Positions 37,090 to 49,057 of a stretch of 64,000 bases of DNA are shown piece after piece (the stretch's first letter is position 1; every line of letters begins with the position of its first letter). The stretch comes from Anarhynchus alexandrinus (Eukaryota; Chordata; Aves; Charadriiformes; Charadriidae): NCBI GenBank assembly GCA_008711295.1, contig VUYV01000054.1:760824-824823 (forward strand). The letters are read 5' to 3'. The notes under the pieces are model-generated. The model ran no database searches and was not told the origin of the DNA. It saw nothing but the letters and a program-made list of their open reading frames with translations. A program made the translations under genes and the position numbers.

Positions 37090-37760
37090 ATAATTTTGTT
37101 AGTTTTAGGCATGTGCTGCTATTCGCATATGGTGAGCCTGATAGCTTGTTTTGCTGAATGATGGCGATAATAAACTATCTATCTCTAAAAAGAAAACACA
37201 CCCTTTTATATATGCTGCAAAGCTATTTAAGCTGTGTTTGCAAAATGTAACCCCTGACTGAACTTTGGAGTGTCTGCTTCTAGAAATACAAGCCAATGCC
37301 TTTTTATAGCAGCATACTGACAAGGACAATTTATGTATTTCACAGTATAGAAAATCCTGCAGGCAGGGTTATTTTTAGCTGTGTAACCTTTAAGCATATT
37401 CGTCTATATACTGGTAAATTAGTTTTTAACAGGTGAATGACTTAATATAGCAAGGCAGATGAATTACAGATGTGCATAATGTCTGTCCAAATTGCTTTTT
37501 TTTCCTGGCTCTAAATTATTCATCTGGGATGGCCAGAAGCCAACTATGGGGATTATTGATAAAAGTGAGTTAAGAATAGATTAGAACATTTCTCTTGTGA
37601 AGTATAATGTTTCCCTGTTGACTGCGTTATTTTTCCATCTCCCATTAAGCGCTACAAGCCAGACTTTTTTAACCCAATTTTAAACTATTCATGTTCTATT
37701 TAAATTATATTATGATAAACGCTTGAGTGCCTTGTTTATAGGGTGAGGGATGTTCTTTTA
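37090..37760. promoter_or_regulatory. candidate enhancer-like AT-rich block
   Basis: This AT-rich, non-repetitive segment is dense in homeobox-type cores (TAATT, ATTA). It carries an exact MEF2 consensus match TTATTTTTAG at 37369-37378 and words such as CTATTTAAGCTG, ATTATTCATCTG and GATTATTGATAA. Composition and motif density resemble vertebrate conserved non-coding elements. Conservation itself cannot be seen from one sequence, so this is inference. Confidence 0.25.
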
Positions 37761-37769
37761 AAAGAAATA

Positions 37770-40490
37770 ACGTTGTTGTAAGCAAGAAGACAAACATTTC
37801 AGCATTTTGCTTAGGGTTAAATTTTGTGGACAAGTAAAACTCTGCTTATCTAAGGACTTGCCAGCTGGGTGGCTGAAATGTGCAATACCCATAAATTCTA
37901 GTCGGTGGTGCAAGTGCAGTCAGTATTCTCCTGTGAGTATCAAAGTTTTAGACCAGCTGTGATTTTGTATAGTTTTTTGTTCTCTCTTTTTTCATTATTG
38001 CTTTTTATTTTTAATAAATCCCGATTCCCGAGAAGATTAAAAGAAGTCTTTGGCCTGTACCAAAAGACAAAGGGATGGACATACATATGGGGAATTCATT
38101 TGAAATGTGATAGTGAAAAAAGCATCGTTCATTCTAAAGCGTAAAATAAATGAGGTTTTCATCTACAAGACGCGCAAGAAAGCTCAAATAACTATGAAAA
38201 ATAAATGAAGACTGCACAGTGGTGTAATAAATGTGAAGTGACTCTGTCCCTATGAAGGACATAAGGACTTTTTTCCACTGTAATGCAATGAGATTGAGTA
38301 CTTTGTTGCATCTGAAATTTATTTGGGCTCCCAGCTGCCATACAGAGGTTATAATGGAAATCAAGAAAACGGGCCAGAAAGGTAAAAAAAAAAAAAAAAA
38401 GATTCACTAATGAGGAAACAAAAAGGTATAGAAACACTGAGTTGTCCAAAATCCTGAGGTTTCTTATGGAACAAAATTGGAGTATTTTAGTTCTTGGTCG
38501 CCTTTCTCACCTATGTTGTGGTGAATAGCTGTGAGGAAGGAGTGGTAAAAACAGTAACATAGACTAATTCTGGTGTTCTGTACCAGAAGTGTGGAGAAAG
38601 GACATTAGGCAATAACCAGGTAAGCACTAGGGGTTACGGGTTCAGCTCTAAACTCTGACTTTGTGTCATCAGCATATATTTTCTTAGACGTTTTTCTCCA
38701 GTGTGTAGTGAAAATAATTCTTTCTCTTACGTATATTGTCAGCATTATTTTATTTGTTTCCACGAATTCTTTTTTCCAATCCTGAGATGAACATTTTCTG
38801 TTGTGTACTACATTTCCATGTGACTTTTAACTGTAAGGTAACTGTAAAACAAACTGCAATTCATCAGCTGTGCTGGTGATACAAGAGAAAGTGTCATCCT
38901 AAACATCTTTCCTGGCAGCCTCCCTGCTTCTGATCTTTTTCCAACTCTAGATTTCGGAGCTATTGGATAGAGTGGATAACTTGATAACACAAGTAAAGAA
39001 AGTTTGTCTTTAGATGAGTGGAGGCTATCTGAGGTGCAGGTTGCATATATGAAGATACTGTATTTAACATGTCCAGCCTTCTTATTTTCATCTCTCCTGT
39101 CTTTAAATTTGTGTGTAACTGGGACAACTGGAAATACCGTAATGGTGTGAACTGTGGTGGTGCATCTCAATGAAATGTCGTTGCCGTTGCAGTCACTATT
39201 CAAATGGTCTTCTCCTAGAAAAGGAGAAGAAATAGCAGATGGGGTCTCTGTGGGAAATAGAAGCCAAATGACAAAATGATCTGACATATATGACCTTTAT
39301 GGAGGCTATGCAATAAATTATCAGAGTCAACAAAGCGTAATCAGAGAAAGTTGGAAGTAGAAGATAGCTCCAGTGCGGTTTAAAACTGATACTGTCTCTC
39401 AGAAGATTAATTTTTTTTTCCATTTGTTTATGTGCTAACTTATGATATGTATCATATTGTTGGACGCTTGCAGGTTTTTAAGATTACTTTTGTTATTCCA
39501 CCGAGTCTCACTTCTTCCTTATATTCCCTTGTTACTCTTCATGTTCCAGCCAAGGTATATGTTGATGGCCAGCATGAAATTTTGCAGGTATCCAGCGTTG
39601 TTTACCGTGGCAGTGTAGCCAGTGCAACAGCTTGTTTTGCTGCTTTTTCTTCTTCCCTGCCCTACCTCTTCCTTCCTCTGCCCTTTCTGCGCGCTCTTGG
39701 CTATGCAGCCCTGCCCCATCCTTGAACTGGTTCTGAACCATAATTGAGCTCATTTATCTTTCTAAGATAATGTAAAACATATTAAACTTTTTTTTTTTTC
39801 CCCTGGATCATTTTCTTCAGTTTCAATGAGTTTAAAAACGGAACGGGCCTGATGAGTGCCGGAGCAGGTCGTGGGCAAGCTGGCTGAGAGGAGGGGGATG
39901 GCTAGAAAATAACGGTCTGTGCAGAGGGGTTTTTCACTAATGCCACGAGAGTCAAGTCTTACTGGCATCGCATCGGTTTGTACTTGTCCCGCTGACAGAC
40001 TGTAGAGGACCTGTGGGACTGTATAGAAACACTTGGCCAAAATAGACCAGTTTGGTGAAAACGTGGGGTTTAGAGAGTACAGGTCAGAACGAATGGAGCC
40101 AGAACTGGGGAGCGAGCCCTGCCTGGAACAATGGCCAGTACTTCCCCAGTTAACCTCGGCACTGTGGTTTCCCTTCTGCCTGTATGAAAAGTTCTCTCTT
40201 CCTGGATTTTGCATTGTGTTTCCCTGAAACGTTTCGGTCTCCCTCATGGAAATTATGCAAATGTCAGTGTGCGCACTAAAAAAAAAAATAAATCTGACAA
40301 TGGCACAAAAAGTACAGGACTAAAATAGGTTTTGCTAAAAAAAAATAAAAATAAAAGAATAAAAAACATATCATTCTGTGTAGCAATGGGAGACCTAATT
40401 TCCCCTCTTACATATTTAAATCTTTAGGGGATAATGCTGTTTACCAGTCTGCAAAAGCCTCATTCGAAAAAAGAACTATAAATTTTAAGG
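37770..40490. other. intergenic
   Basis: No gene is recognised. Present are an A17 run at about 38384-38400, a T-run near 39789-39799 and A/T runs near 40280-40345. Minus-strand open frames of 159 codons (38808-39287) and 161 codons (39762-40247) have no recognisable family and no supporting context. Confidence 0.55.
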
Positions 40491-40699
40491 AAGTGGGTGC
40501 ACAAATTTTGTGACAACGATGAGGTAAAAAAACCCCTGAGATCTAAAAGCGAATTCATTTGCTGCCCCGCATCCTTAACGACTGAAAGGGTTTTGTTCGT
40601 GTTTCAAAACAAGCTGACCTTCGAGCAGGGGCCAGGCACGAAGCTTTTCGCCAAAGGTGAATGGTTTGGAAAACTGAGCGTGTGCGAAAAGGGAAACAG

Positions 40700-41250
40700 T
40701 GGAAACTATTCTGTGTTTGGAGCGCGCTTGGGCGCTGGAAAGCAGCTATGTAAAAACGTCAGCCTCTGACTAAATAGGTCTGTTTTCTATGTGTGTGTAA
40801 TCAGCCTCAGCTTGCTCCCTGTTCCACGTCCCGCACGCAGGTCGTTGCGATCGCCGCAGTCAGTACATAGGGGTTCATTGGCTTCGCGCTTCGCAGCCAA
40901 CGGCGAACAAAGAAAGATGCTCTCCCAACCCTGGCCATAAGTGGAATTGCTCTGCGAAGAGGGGAAGGCTGCAGTTCCTTAATTCAGAGAAGGAAACCTA
41001 CGTGGAGGTAGTGCGTATACAACCCGAAAATCGAGGCGCGGAGAAGCATTTGCTTTGCAGACTTTTCTCTGCAGATCTCTTCTTGCTTCATCCTTCCAGC
41101 TGCGTGCAGTGCCACTGCAGAGTCCCCGTTGGGGGTGTTTGCAGAACGCTGGGGCTCTGCCGTACAGAGCTACCGAGCGCGCCAGAGGCCACCCTGCCCC
41201 ACAAAATGTAGGTGTCCCTTTGCCAGAGAGTCTGATGGGCAAGGATCAGC
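40700..41250. promoter_or_regulatory. small CpG-rich patch with a CCAAT-type motif
   Basis: CpG density is clearly above the surroundings, with words such as GAGCGCGCTTGGGCG, TTGCGATCGCCG, TTCGCGCTTCGC and GAGGCGCGG. ATTGG, an inverted CCAAT core, lies at 40877-40881. A TTGGCT/AGCCAA inverted repeat spans 40878-40900. Both strands have overlapping open frames, a usual effect of high G+C. It may be a promoter or enhancer of an unannotated transcript or just a GC-rich patch. Confidence 0.25.
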
Positions 41251-41359
41251 CCTGTCTTCCGAGAGCGTCCCTCCAAAACTTCCAGAAAGGAAGCACTGGG
41301 ACCTTACATCTAGCAAAGCACATGAGTAATGCCGCTGAAGTCAATATAGCTTCTCCTAC

Positions 41360-44300
41360 TGTTTTGCTGGTGGCTTGAGGTCTTAAACTGTGACAGGAGC
41401 CATACACAAACGTCTAATTTGACGTAAATACGTGTATTACACATTGCTACGTTTATACTTCAGCTTTCCATCAGATTTTAAGCTCATCTAAGAACTCCTG
41501 AGGTGTGAGAGGCAGGTATAAATGACCTGAAATTGAGTGTCATTTGTCTGACAGGGGAAGTTAATAACGTTAGTCTTTGAGGGAACTATAGCGAGAAACA
41601 TAAATAGGAGCAGAACACTGTGTTCCTTGTTCGATGTCTTGCACTAATCCTGACACGTGAGCAAGCTACCAACACAAATAATGTTATCAGATCAAAATCT
41701 CCAGCCAATAATAAATCACTCCTGGCGTTAGCAAGGCTCTCGCTGCACAACAATGTGACCTGCAGTCAGGAAGAGACTTTATATTTTGTCAGAGAGTTGC
41801 TTGCGCTTGGGAAGAAGCAAGTTGCACCCGTACTTGGGAGGTGTGCAGCGCAGGTCAGGAAAAACCAACAGGGACATGGGAAGGTGTAAATTTATACCGA
41901 ATATGTATCGATGAAGTTATCTTCCAGCTACCCAGAATAGCTGCGGAGGCTGGGAAGTGTTTACAAAACACAGCAGAAGTGGGTGGACAGCAGATGCTCG
42001 GTGCCATATGGGTTATACCTCAGAACTGGACATTGTTGATTGCAAATGGCTCACTGCTAGCTTACACTGCCAAAGGTAAACCTCTCCATACAAACGTGTA
42101 ATACTTGAAAAACTGATTATAGGTAGAGAATGAAACTGGCTTTCAGAGTTACTGGCATTTCCATCTGCAGAAAAAAATTATCTTTTCATCTAAAAAACTA
42201 TTTGAGAATAACACTCGGTGTAGAAACACCAGTATAATATACGAGACTATAATTTGCCCCCTTTGAAATAAGCTGGAAATAAGTGGAAGAGCAAAGTTGA
42301 GTAGTAGTTTATTTGTAGACATCTTGGTGGCAGTGGGTGTTTTGTTGTAACTGAGCGCCTACATGCTATCAGCATCCATCAACGCACTTCACATAGATCC
42401 CAAACCAGGAGCTCTAGGGTTTTTCCATTCCCTCCCCTGCATTTTCCAAGCCTTTGTAATCCCAGTCACAGACTGTATCAAGAGTCACAGCGGGGGGATA
42501 AAGCATTAGCAAGAATATGAAAATACACTGTTTCTATCAGAAAAATATGAAGTATTTGGTTCAAAATTATTGGCTGTCTTAAAGTCAATAGTGAGAATCT
42601 ACTGACCCTACTGGAAGACGAATTATTCCAAGAGAGCCGGCACAAACATTCAGAGCTACTTAGCTAGAAATAGCAGGCTGCCTCAAAACCAGGGACAAAA
42701 TACCACATTAAATACACATATTTACTGTTTGTGTACAAAGCAGAAAAAGAAGGGCGTACAGCGCACCAGGGGAGAGAGAGAAGGTAATTTCTATTTTATG
42801 CCATCGCATAAATCACATCTGACAACACAGTTCATCTTTTTGTGAATAGTGTCAGTGGACCTGAAACACATGGGGAAGGAAATAAGAAGGGATCTGTGCT
42901 GTCGGATGTAGAGCTGATGGCAGAGGACGTTCCCTGTACTTTCTGCACTGTACGGAGGATGGGGAAGGAAGGGAAGGTTGCATGAAGGCAGCACCAAGCT
43001 GTCAGGATTTCCTCCCCGACAATTTCTGGTGAATGTCACAGAGCATTGTGTGTTACACAAATAGGTATTGCATCAGTGCATAAATTATACATGCACATCT
43101 GTGTCAAAAGAACATAATCCTGGGTGCAAAACTGGGCGTGCGAAAGAAATGCTTGAATTATGGTTGCTTGTAAAATCTTGCTTAGTCTTCCCTGAGTATA
43201 TGCATCAAGACATGGTCTTTAAACCCAGAATTCAAGCACTGCTTTGAATTGCAAAGACACACTTAATGCATACTGTTGTCCTGGTTTGGACACGGCTGCG
43301 GCCAGCTCATGCCCCCATCTCTGTGCAGATCATTCACAGGTAGGTGACATACGAAATCCGCACAGAACTGGTATTTTTTGGTGCCCTTCTGCATTCTCTA
43401 GTTTCTCTACTGCTTTGCCGTTGCACAGTACGTCTATAAACATAACCCGCAGTCACCTTTTGTACTTTCTCATTTTCTCCCCAAACAAGAATGGTCTGGT
43501 CTGGACTTTGCAGTAATCTCTGATGTACGAGCAGTCTGTCTCCAGTGATGCAGGAAAGGAGTCGCAATCTCTCTCAACAATCCGGGCTCGCTGGCAGGAG
43601 GAGGTGCGGGGCTCTGCCTTGAACTTGAAGGCAAAAGTGCAAAACTTTGCACAGACCAAAGGGACTCAGGTATTCACTTAAAGACACGCAGAAACGTTCT
43701 GTGGCTGCAGGGTGGTGTCAGAGCCAGAGTACCCAGAACAAAACCTGGGTTTCCCAAGAATAGGGGATGGATGGTGATGGGAAGGTCTTCCTATCTTCCC
43801 GTACGGTGGCTTGCAGCACTGCTCCCTACCTGCCTGGCTCACAGGCACGAACTCTTTCACCTGCTGTCAAACTGTTCTCTCACTTGGAAATTTATCCATG
43901 AGCTCTGCAGAGCCCACCGACGGCAGCGAAGAGCTGACTGGCTTTGGAGACCTTCGCTTTCGTAGCGCTTTGCTAAACTATCTCAGAGATTTGTATGTGA
44001 CACTGGCGGTTTCTCTGAAAGAATAATCAGAAGTCCTCAAAAGTGTTTCAGGAAAATATGGCAAGAATTTAAGTCTTGTGTTAGAAAAGTTGTTTGTATC
44101 ATTCCTCCGAGAATTTATTTATAAATAATGTTGTCTTACATTAACTTCTTGTGCACCCAGTCCTACCCTGTCCTCTTTCTGGATCTTGAAATGTTTAGAT
44201 AGAAAGTACAAATAGATCTTGTCATGCTTTCTTATTTTCTGCCTCTTGCATTTACAAAGATGCAACGAGGTTTGGAGACAAACTACAGCGCTTGTTTAAA

Positions 44301-44820
44301 AATGTGCAGTTTTGGGCACTCTTGCGTAAAACATTTGAGTTCTGGGTTCTGCTTGCACTTTACTTTTTCTTTCTCTACATTTTTCTTCTCGAAGTCATCC
44401 ACATGGAGGAGAGCCTCCGTGTGACTAAAAAGCGATGTAAACCCAATATATTTAGGCCAGTTGCATCCATGTGCTCAGATCCTAAATCCACGTAGATGTA
44501 GGTGTGGGGTCCGGACAGTACACTTCAGGGAAAAAAAAAAAAACCACCTTTACCCTGGGCTTGACTCGGCATCTGTAACAGCTCCCTGCCCGACTCCAAA
44601 GGTTGTCCCTGGAAGCCAGAATAATGTGCTGCTAAATGTGACTAATGCTATTGGTATTCAGCTTGCCATAACAAAAAAACAAACGTAACAAAAAACAAAC
44701 AAACAAAACCCCACCACCCAAAAACCCCTGAAAATCTTCAGGCCCTTTCATACCACCACTAATTACATCTAAGATTACACAACAAAAGCCCTCCTTCGTG
44801 AGACCTCACGCTAGCTGCGC
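41360..44820. other. intergenic
   Basis: No gene is recognised. An A-run at about 44529-44541 and an A/C-rich tract at about 44672-44730 are simple sequence. Open frames are short and unrelated to known families. Confidence 0.55.
44672..44730. repeat. A/C-rich (AAAC)n-like simple repeat
   Basis: Units of AAAC and AAAAAC run into CCCCACCACCC and AAAACCCC. It is low-complexity. Confidence 0.75.
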
Positions 44821-44829
44821 TGAATTGAG

Positions 44830-45130
44830 AACAAGGTGTCGCAGCGAGAAGTGAGGGACGCCGGTGCGCGGCGGGGGACGCACGAGGGACGCACGGGCCT
44901 TACGACACTCGCTGGAGATGTGACGAACGTAGCAGCCCGTTTTGTTTCTGCGCTAATTGGGAAATCGCTTCTGCGTCCTCACCGTGGCAATTCTTACCCG
45001 CTCTTGCGGCAGTCTGTGCTACTGCCCTTGCACTCTGTGCGTGACCTTGCTGTGAGCGCAGGCTGCCGCGGGATCTGCTGTCCCTGCTGCTGATGGCAGG
45101 GGCTGGGACGCGGCTGTCCCCCGGGGACAC
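44830..45130. promoter_or_regulatory. CpG-rich patch with a tandem GGGACGCACG
   Basis: Dense CpG words include GACGCCGGTGCGCGGCGGG, GACGCACG and CTGCCGCGGGATC. GGGACGCACG is repeated twice within 44875-44897. The patch is short for a CpG island, and no transcript structure is recognisable around it. Confidence 0.25.
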
Positions 45131-45139
45131 TAACAAAGA

Positions 45140-46390
45140 CCAGGGGCTGTTTCACCCCTTGGGCTCAGACACCCGTAGGTGTTAAACGAACAACGATGCG
45201 GTGCCTGTTTCTGGGTTTGCACGCGGCTCCACGCTCGTATCTATCACCTCTGATGCCTGTCTGCAGGTTTTTCCATGATGTGCCTGTATTTTGGCAGTTT
45301 CATTTCATTCTCTCAGTCTGAAACATGAGGTTCATACATCAAAAGGGGATCCCACCCCCATCTGTGGGGTTGTGGCCATAAATGGTATTTAGATTTATAA
45401 ACTGAGTAAAACAGTTGCTATTTTAAGAAGCTGCTGCTGAAAGTCTGGCTCTGACCCTCTGCAACTAGGTCTAAATAATCATTTTTAAATGTTCCACAGT
45501 GGTGAGAGCCTGTCAGCTTCCAACAGACCTTTCCAACAACAGGGGCTCCAAACAAAGGCAATGACATTGCACCATTTGATGTTAGTCCTAAAGGCTCATA
45601 ATAAGAATTAAAAAGTAAAGACCTTTTAAATAATAAGAAAAAGAGGATTTGGGCTTGGGGGGTGGTTATTAACCTTGTAGTCTTTCGTGCTTTTGGAAGT
45701 TGTATTTCAGCCTTTGCTCTGCAACCACAAAGGCTATAAACATGTTTCAAAAAGAAAATTGAATTTGTCATGTTAAACCACAACTCCAAGAACTGAGGGC
45801 TCTCATAAAAACGAAAGAGATCCCAGAAATTAGAAATGCTGCCTGAGTACAACATCCTTTTAATCTGCATCTGGTTCTAAACCCTAAACTTTCACTTTCC
45901 ATTTTCCCTTGTCAAATAATCTCACTACAGTGCGTTGCTAAATACCCACTTAATTAACATGCTGTGATTGTTTTCTGCCGCTGCTCTGGTAGCAGCGAGG
46001 GGTTATTTCCTCACCTCCCTACTTTTACTGCTCCGCTCAGGAAGCTGTGTCACAAGGACGTGTCGGTGCCACCGCGCTGACATCCGTAGCTGTGCGCGAT
46101 GACATCTCCGCATGAATCAAGAGGGAAGGGCAAATTTCAATATGTATACCCTGGTGCGCTGCAGTGACTGATGTGGAAAATATTAAGGGGCGGCATAATG
46201 AGTAGTGCGTGTGGGAGTGCGGGGTGTACGTGGGGCTTCACTAAGAAAAGCCTCACGCCGTCTGACAATTGTTTGAATAAGTCTTAAATCTCCGGAGCGG
46301 GAACAAAAAGGCTGCACCTAAGCTTTCTGGGCTGGCTTATGCGAACAGCAAATCAAACAAACAGAGAGTATCGGGTTTCTGTTCTTAAAC
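45140..46390. other. intergenic
   Basis: No gene, RNA or repeat is recognised. A 150-codon minus-strand open frame at 45418-45870 resembles nothing I know. Confidence 0.55.
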
Positions 46391-46399
46391 TGACCCTTT

Positions 46400-46640
46400 C
46401 TTTTGCTTTTGCGCGGAGGGATGTGCGAGCAGTGAAGAGGGCATCTTTCCATAGTAGGGGTGGGATGGTGGGGAGTCGACGCAGGTCCCCGCTCCCGTTG
46501 GCCGGCGGCGTGGGAACGCGCACAGACACGGCGGTGTAAATACCACCTTCGTGCTCGCTGGGACGTGCGCGTAAAGCGTAGTGGGCTGCAGGGTTGTTAA
46601 TAACCCCGCTGCGGCTCGCAGCACAAAAGGTTATTAAAGC
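46400..46640. promoter_or_regulatory. CpG-rich patch
   Basis: CpG-rich words cluster here (TTGCGCGGAGGG, GTCGACGC, GGCCGGCGGCG, GGAACGCGC, ACACGGCGG, GACGTGCGCG). They are followed by a near-palindromic GGGTTGTTAATAACCC at 46590-46605 that contains an HNF1-like GTTAAT half-site. No gene start is recognised. Confidence 0.25.
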
Positions 46641-46649
46641 CCACTCTGC

Positions 46650-48300
46650 GGGTCAGGCTGCGGGTGCAGTGCAAACACCTCCCATGAGAACTATGCACGT
46701 AGGTTTAATGCCGTGTGCTATCAAGTATTTGAGAGCTCTGAGTCACTACTTAACCTTTCTCTCCATCACCTAAGTAGTTGGGAGCGATGAAGAGGTTTGC
46801 CACCAAACCCTGCCTCGCCACGCGCTCTGGCCCCAACCCGCGAGCCGATTCTTGCGACACCGACATGGAAGGGGACGTAGGGAGCCGACTCGCTTTCTCC
46901 TCCAGAAATGCCAGAGCTGGCATCCCGCTGAGGGTGAGAATGTGTGGGTGAGAGGGTAGGATTGCAACACCCTAAATATAGATGGGAAGTCCCCAGCTAC
47001 ACTGCTGTGGGACTACATTCCAGTCTCTGACAATAGCACATGATTTTCAGACCGCGTTTTTGCAGCATAATGCTGCTTTTACCTCTTTCTCAAGTGCCTT
47101 GCGCCACGCTCTTCAAGCCCTGTGTGTGCTAGCAAGTTTGGCATGATATAGAAACGCATCCCTGACATAAAGCTAGGCAAGGACTTTCACGTTGGAGTGT
47201 ACGCGCTTGCCTGTGATGTTAAATAAGTTTGTCCCGGGCTGTTGCGGTGGGCGTGCAGGAAGAGAACTTTTAATCACACAGATTTTTACCATTTGTGAAT
47301 GCCTGCATTTTCGCCCCTTCCTTAGCTGCACAATTCGGCAGCTGGCAGCCCTGGCAGTGTGTGCTTACAGGACTGTACAGGAGGGACAGAGAAAATCTGC
47401 AGCTCCTATGTAAAAATATTCTCACAAGCTCTAATAATCACTCAGCCCAATTTTGTTTGTTTTGTTTTGTTGGTGTTTTTTAAATCTAGCTAGTCATATA
47501 TTAAAGCTGTTGATACTTTCGGCCTCTGGATGATCCAGAGTGTAATTACAGAGTGTGCGAGGACGTGCTCCCGCTTGTTTGTTTTAGATCTGCCTCCTAG
47601 CAGATGCAGTTGGGTGCCAGACGCTTCCCGTATTGCATGAAGCAAGGAGGGTTTGTTTTGGGTTTTTTTTTTTTTTAACTTCTCTGCTATTTGAAAAATT
47701 ATAAAGAGGCCCCTCTGCCACCTTTTTTTTTTTTTTCCCCTCAGTTTAAAGTATTATACCCCCACAAAACTGACTGTCGGGGAACAAGGTGTGAAGTCCT
47801 TCCCGAGGACGGACCCTCCGCCAGCTCCCGGCCCGGTGGGGAGATGAGCTTGGATCTGATTTCACAATCTGGGTCTTTCTGCTTGTCGTCTTGTTCCCAT
47901 GGGCTTTTCTGTGGGAAGCAAATCTCTGAAAGGGAAAGTTGTCCAAGGCAGTAATGGAATTTCTCTTAAGCCCTCGCTACTGAAGGCAGCGGGAGCCCAG
48001 GGAAGCCAAAATTGCTTTTGAAAGCTGTTCTGATGTTGCCTGGGGATTTTGTACGTCTCTCGATTTTCCATCTCCTCCCCGTAACGTATGGCAATAAAAT
48101 AAGTCCTGGCATTAGGAAATCGCTCTGGAGTTAGCTCAGGTTTGTTTAAAATTTAAAGCAATTCCTGAACGTCTCTGTTCCTGGAACCTCATTCCGAATG
48201 AAAGTCCATTTTAGCTTAATGTAATTTCCTGAATGGGCTAAACTAAGTAAGGAAAAGACAACTGGGTACCAGCATCTGAATATTTCTATCCTGGACCGGG
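46650..48300. other. intergenic
   Basis: No gene is recognised. T/G-rich and T-run tracts lie at about 47456-47480, 47650-47678 and 47724-47737. Confidence 0.55.
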
Positions 48301-48303
48301 TAC

Positions 48304-48324
48304 TGTGGAATATTTTATTCCACA
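48304..48324. repeat. perfect inverted repeat, 9-bp arms
   Basis: TGTGGAATA (48304-48312) and TATTCCACA (48316-48324) flank TTT. Each arm contains GGAATA, close to the TEAD core, and TGTGG, a RUNX-type core. A further ACTATTCC follows at 48329. Function is not shown. Confidence 0.8.
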
Positions 48325-48718
48325 TTAACTATTCCAGCAAATTCTCCTGTGAAGAAAATGTTTAATGGAACTGTGGAAACAATTAAAACCCCTTTTTATT
48401 TTTTCCAAGTAATCTGAAGCATCACTGTAACCTCATTGAATTGCTTCATATTTTCCCAGACTAAGGAACTGAGAAGGGTATTTTGGACAGAAAAGTCAAA
48501 ATTTCTGTTATGCTGACATTTATAAATGCCAGTCTTTATACCAACCATCTCTTTTTTTTGCAAAATCTTTTACCCTGTTTAGATCAGAATCGTCTTTGGA
48601 GCAACAGGCAACAGGCCTCATTTTAGTTTGAGAAGCAAGAAAGACATAGCAATAACTTCCCTTTTTGTAACAAGAGTGTGCCAGCCTTGTATGATGAAGC
48701 CAAGTCTAAGCCAGCGTA

Positions 48719-49057
48719 TATTATTAACGCTTACAAATACTTAAAGGGAGGGTGCCAGGGGGATGGGAACAGTCTTTTTTCAGTGGTGCCCGGTGATAGG
48801 ACAAGAGGGAACGGGCACAAACTTGAACATAGGAAGTTCCATCTTAACATGAGGAGGAACTTCTTTACTTTGAGGGTGGCAGAGCACTGGCACAGGCTGC
48901 CCAGAGAGGTGGTGGAGTCTCCCACTCTGGAGACATTCAAAACCCACCTGGACGCTGTCCTGTGCAACCTGCTGTAGGTGACCCTGCTCTGGCAGGGGGG
49001 TTGGACTTGATGATCTCCAGAGGTCCCTTCCAACCCTGACCATTCTGTGATTCTGTG
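48719..49057 (+). mobile_element. CR1 non-LTR retrotransposon, 5'-truncated 3' end
   Basis: The sequence encodes the C-terminal end of CR1 ORF2, with visible blocks [51 protein letters not shown] and [15 protein letters not shown]. It continues through the short 3' UTR (GGACTTGATGATCTCCAGAG, CCCTTCCAACCCTGACC) to the terminal ATTCTGTGATTCTGTG. It is 5'-truncated, as most CR1 copies are. The terminal repeat and the YKYLKGGCQ version differ from the copy in the UCHL5 intron, so this is another subfamily. The frame is still open across the coding part, suggesting a younger insertion than the first copy. Confidence 0.93.

Noticed and set aside
38808..40247. Minus-strand frames of 159 and 161 codons
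   Set aside because: No family resemblance, no splice or promoter context, and lengths within chance expectation for the window.
48678..48977. 99-codon frame that looks protein-coding
   Set aside because: From 48719 on it is the C-terminal end of a CR1 ORF2; the first codons are flanking DNA.
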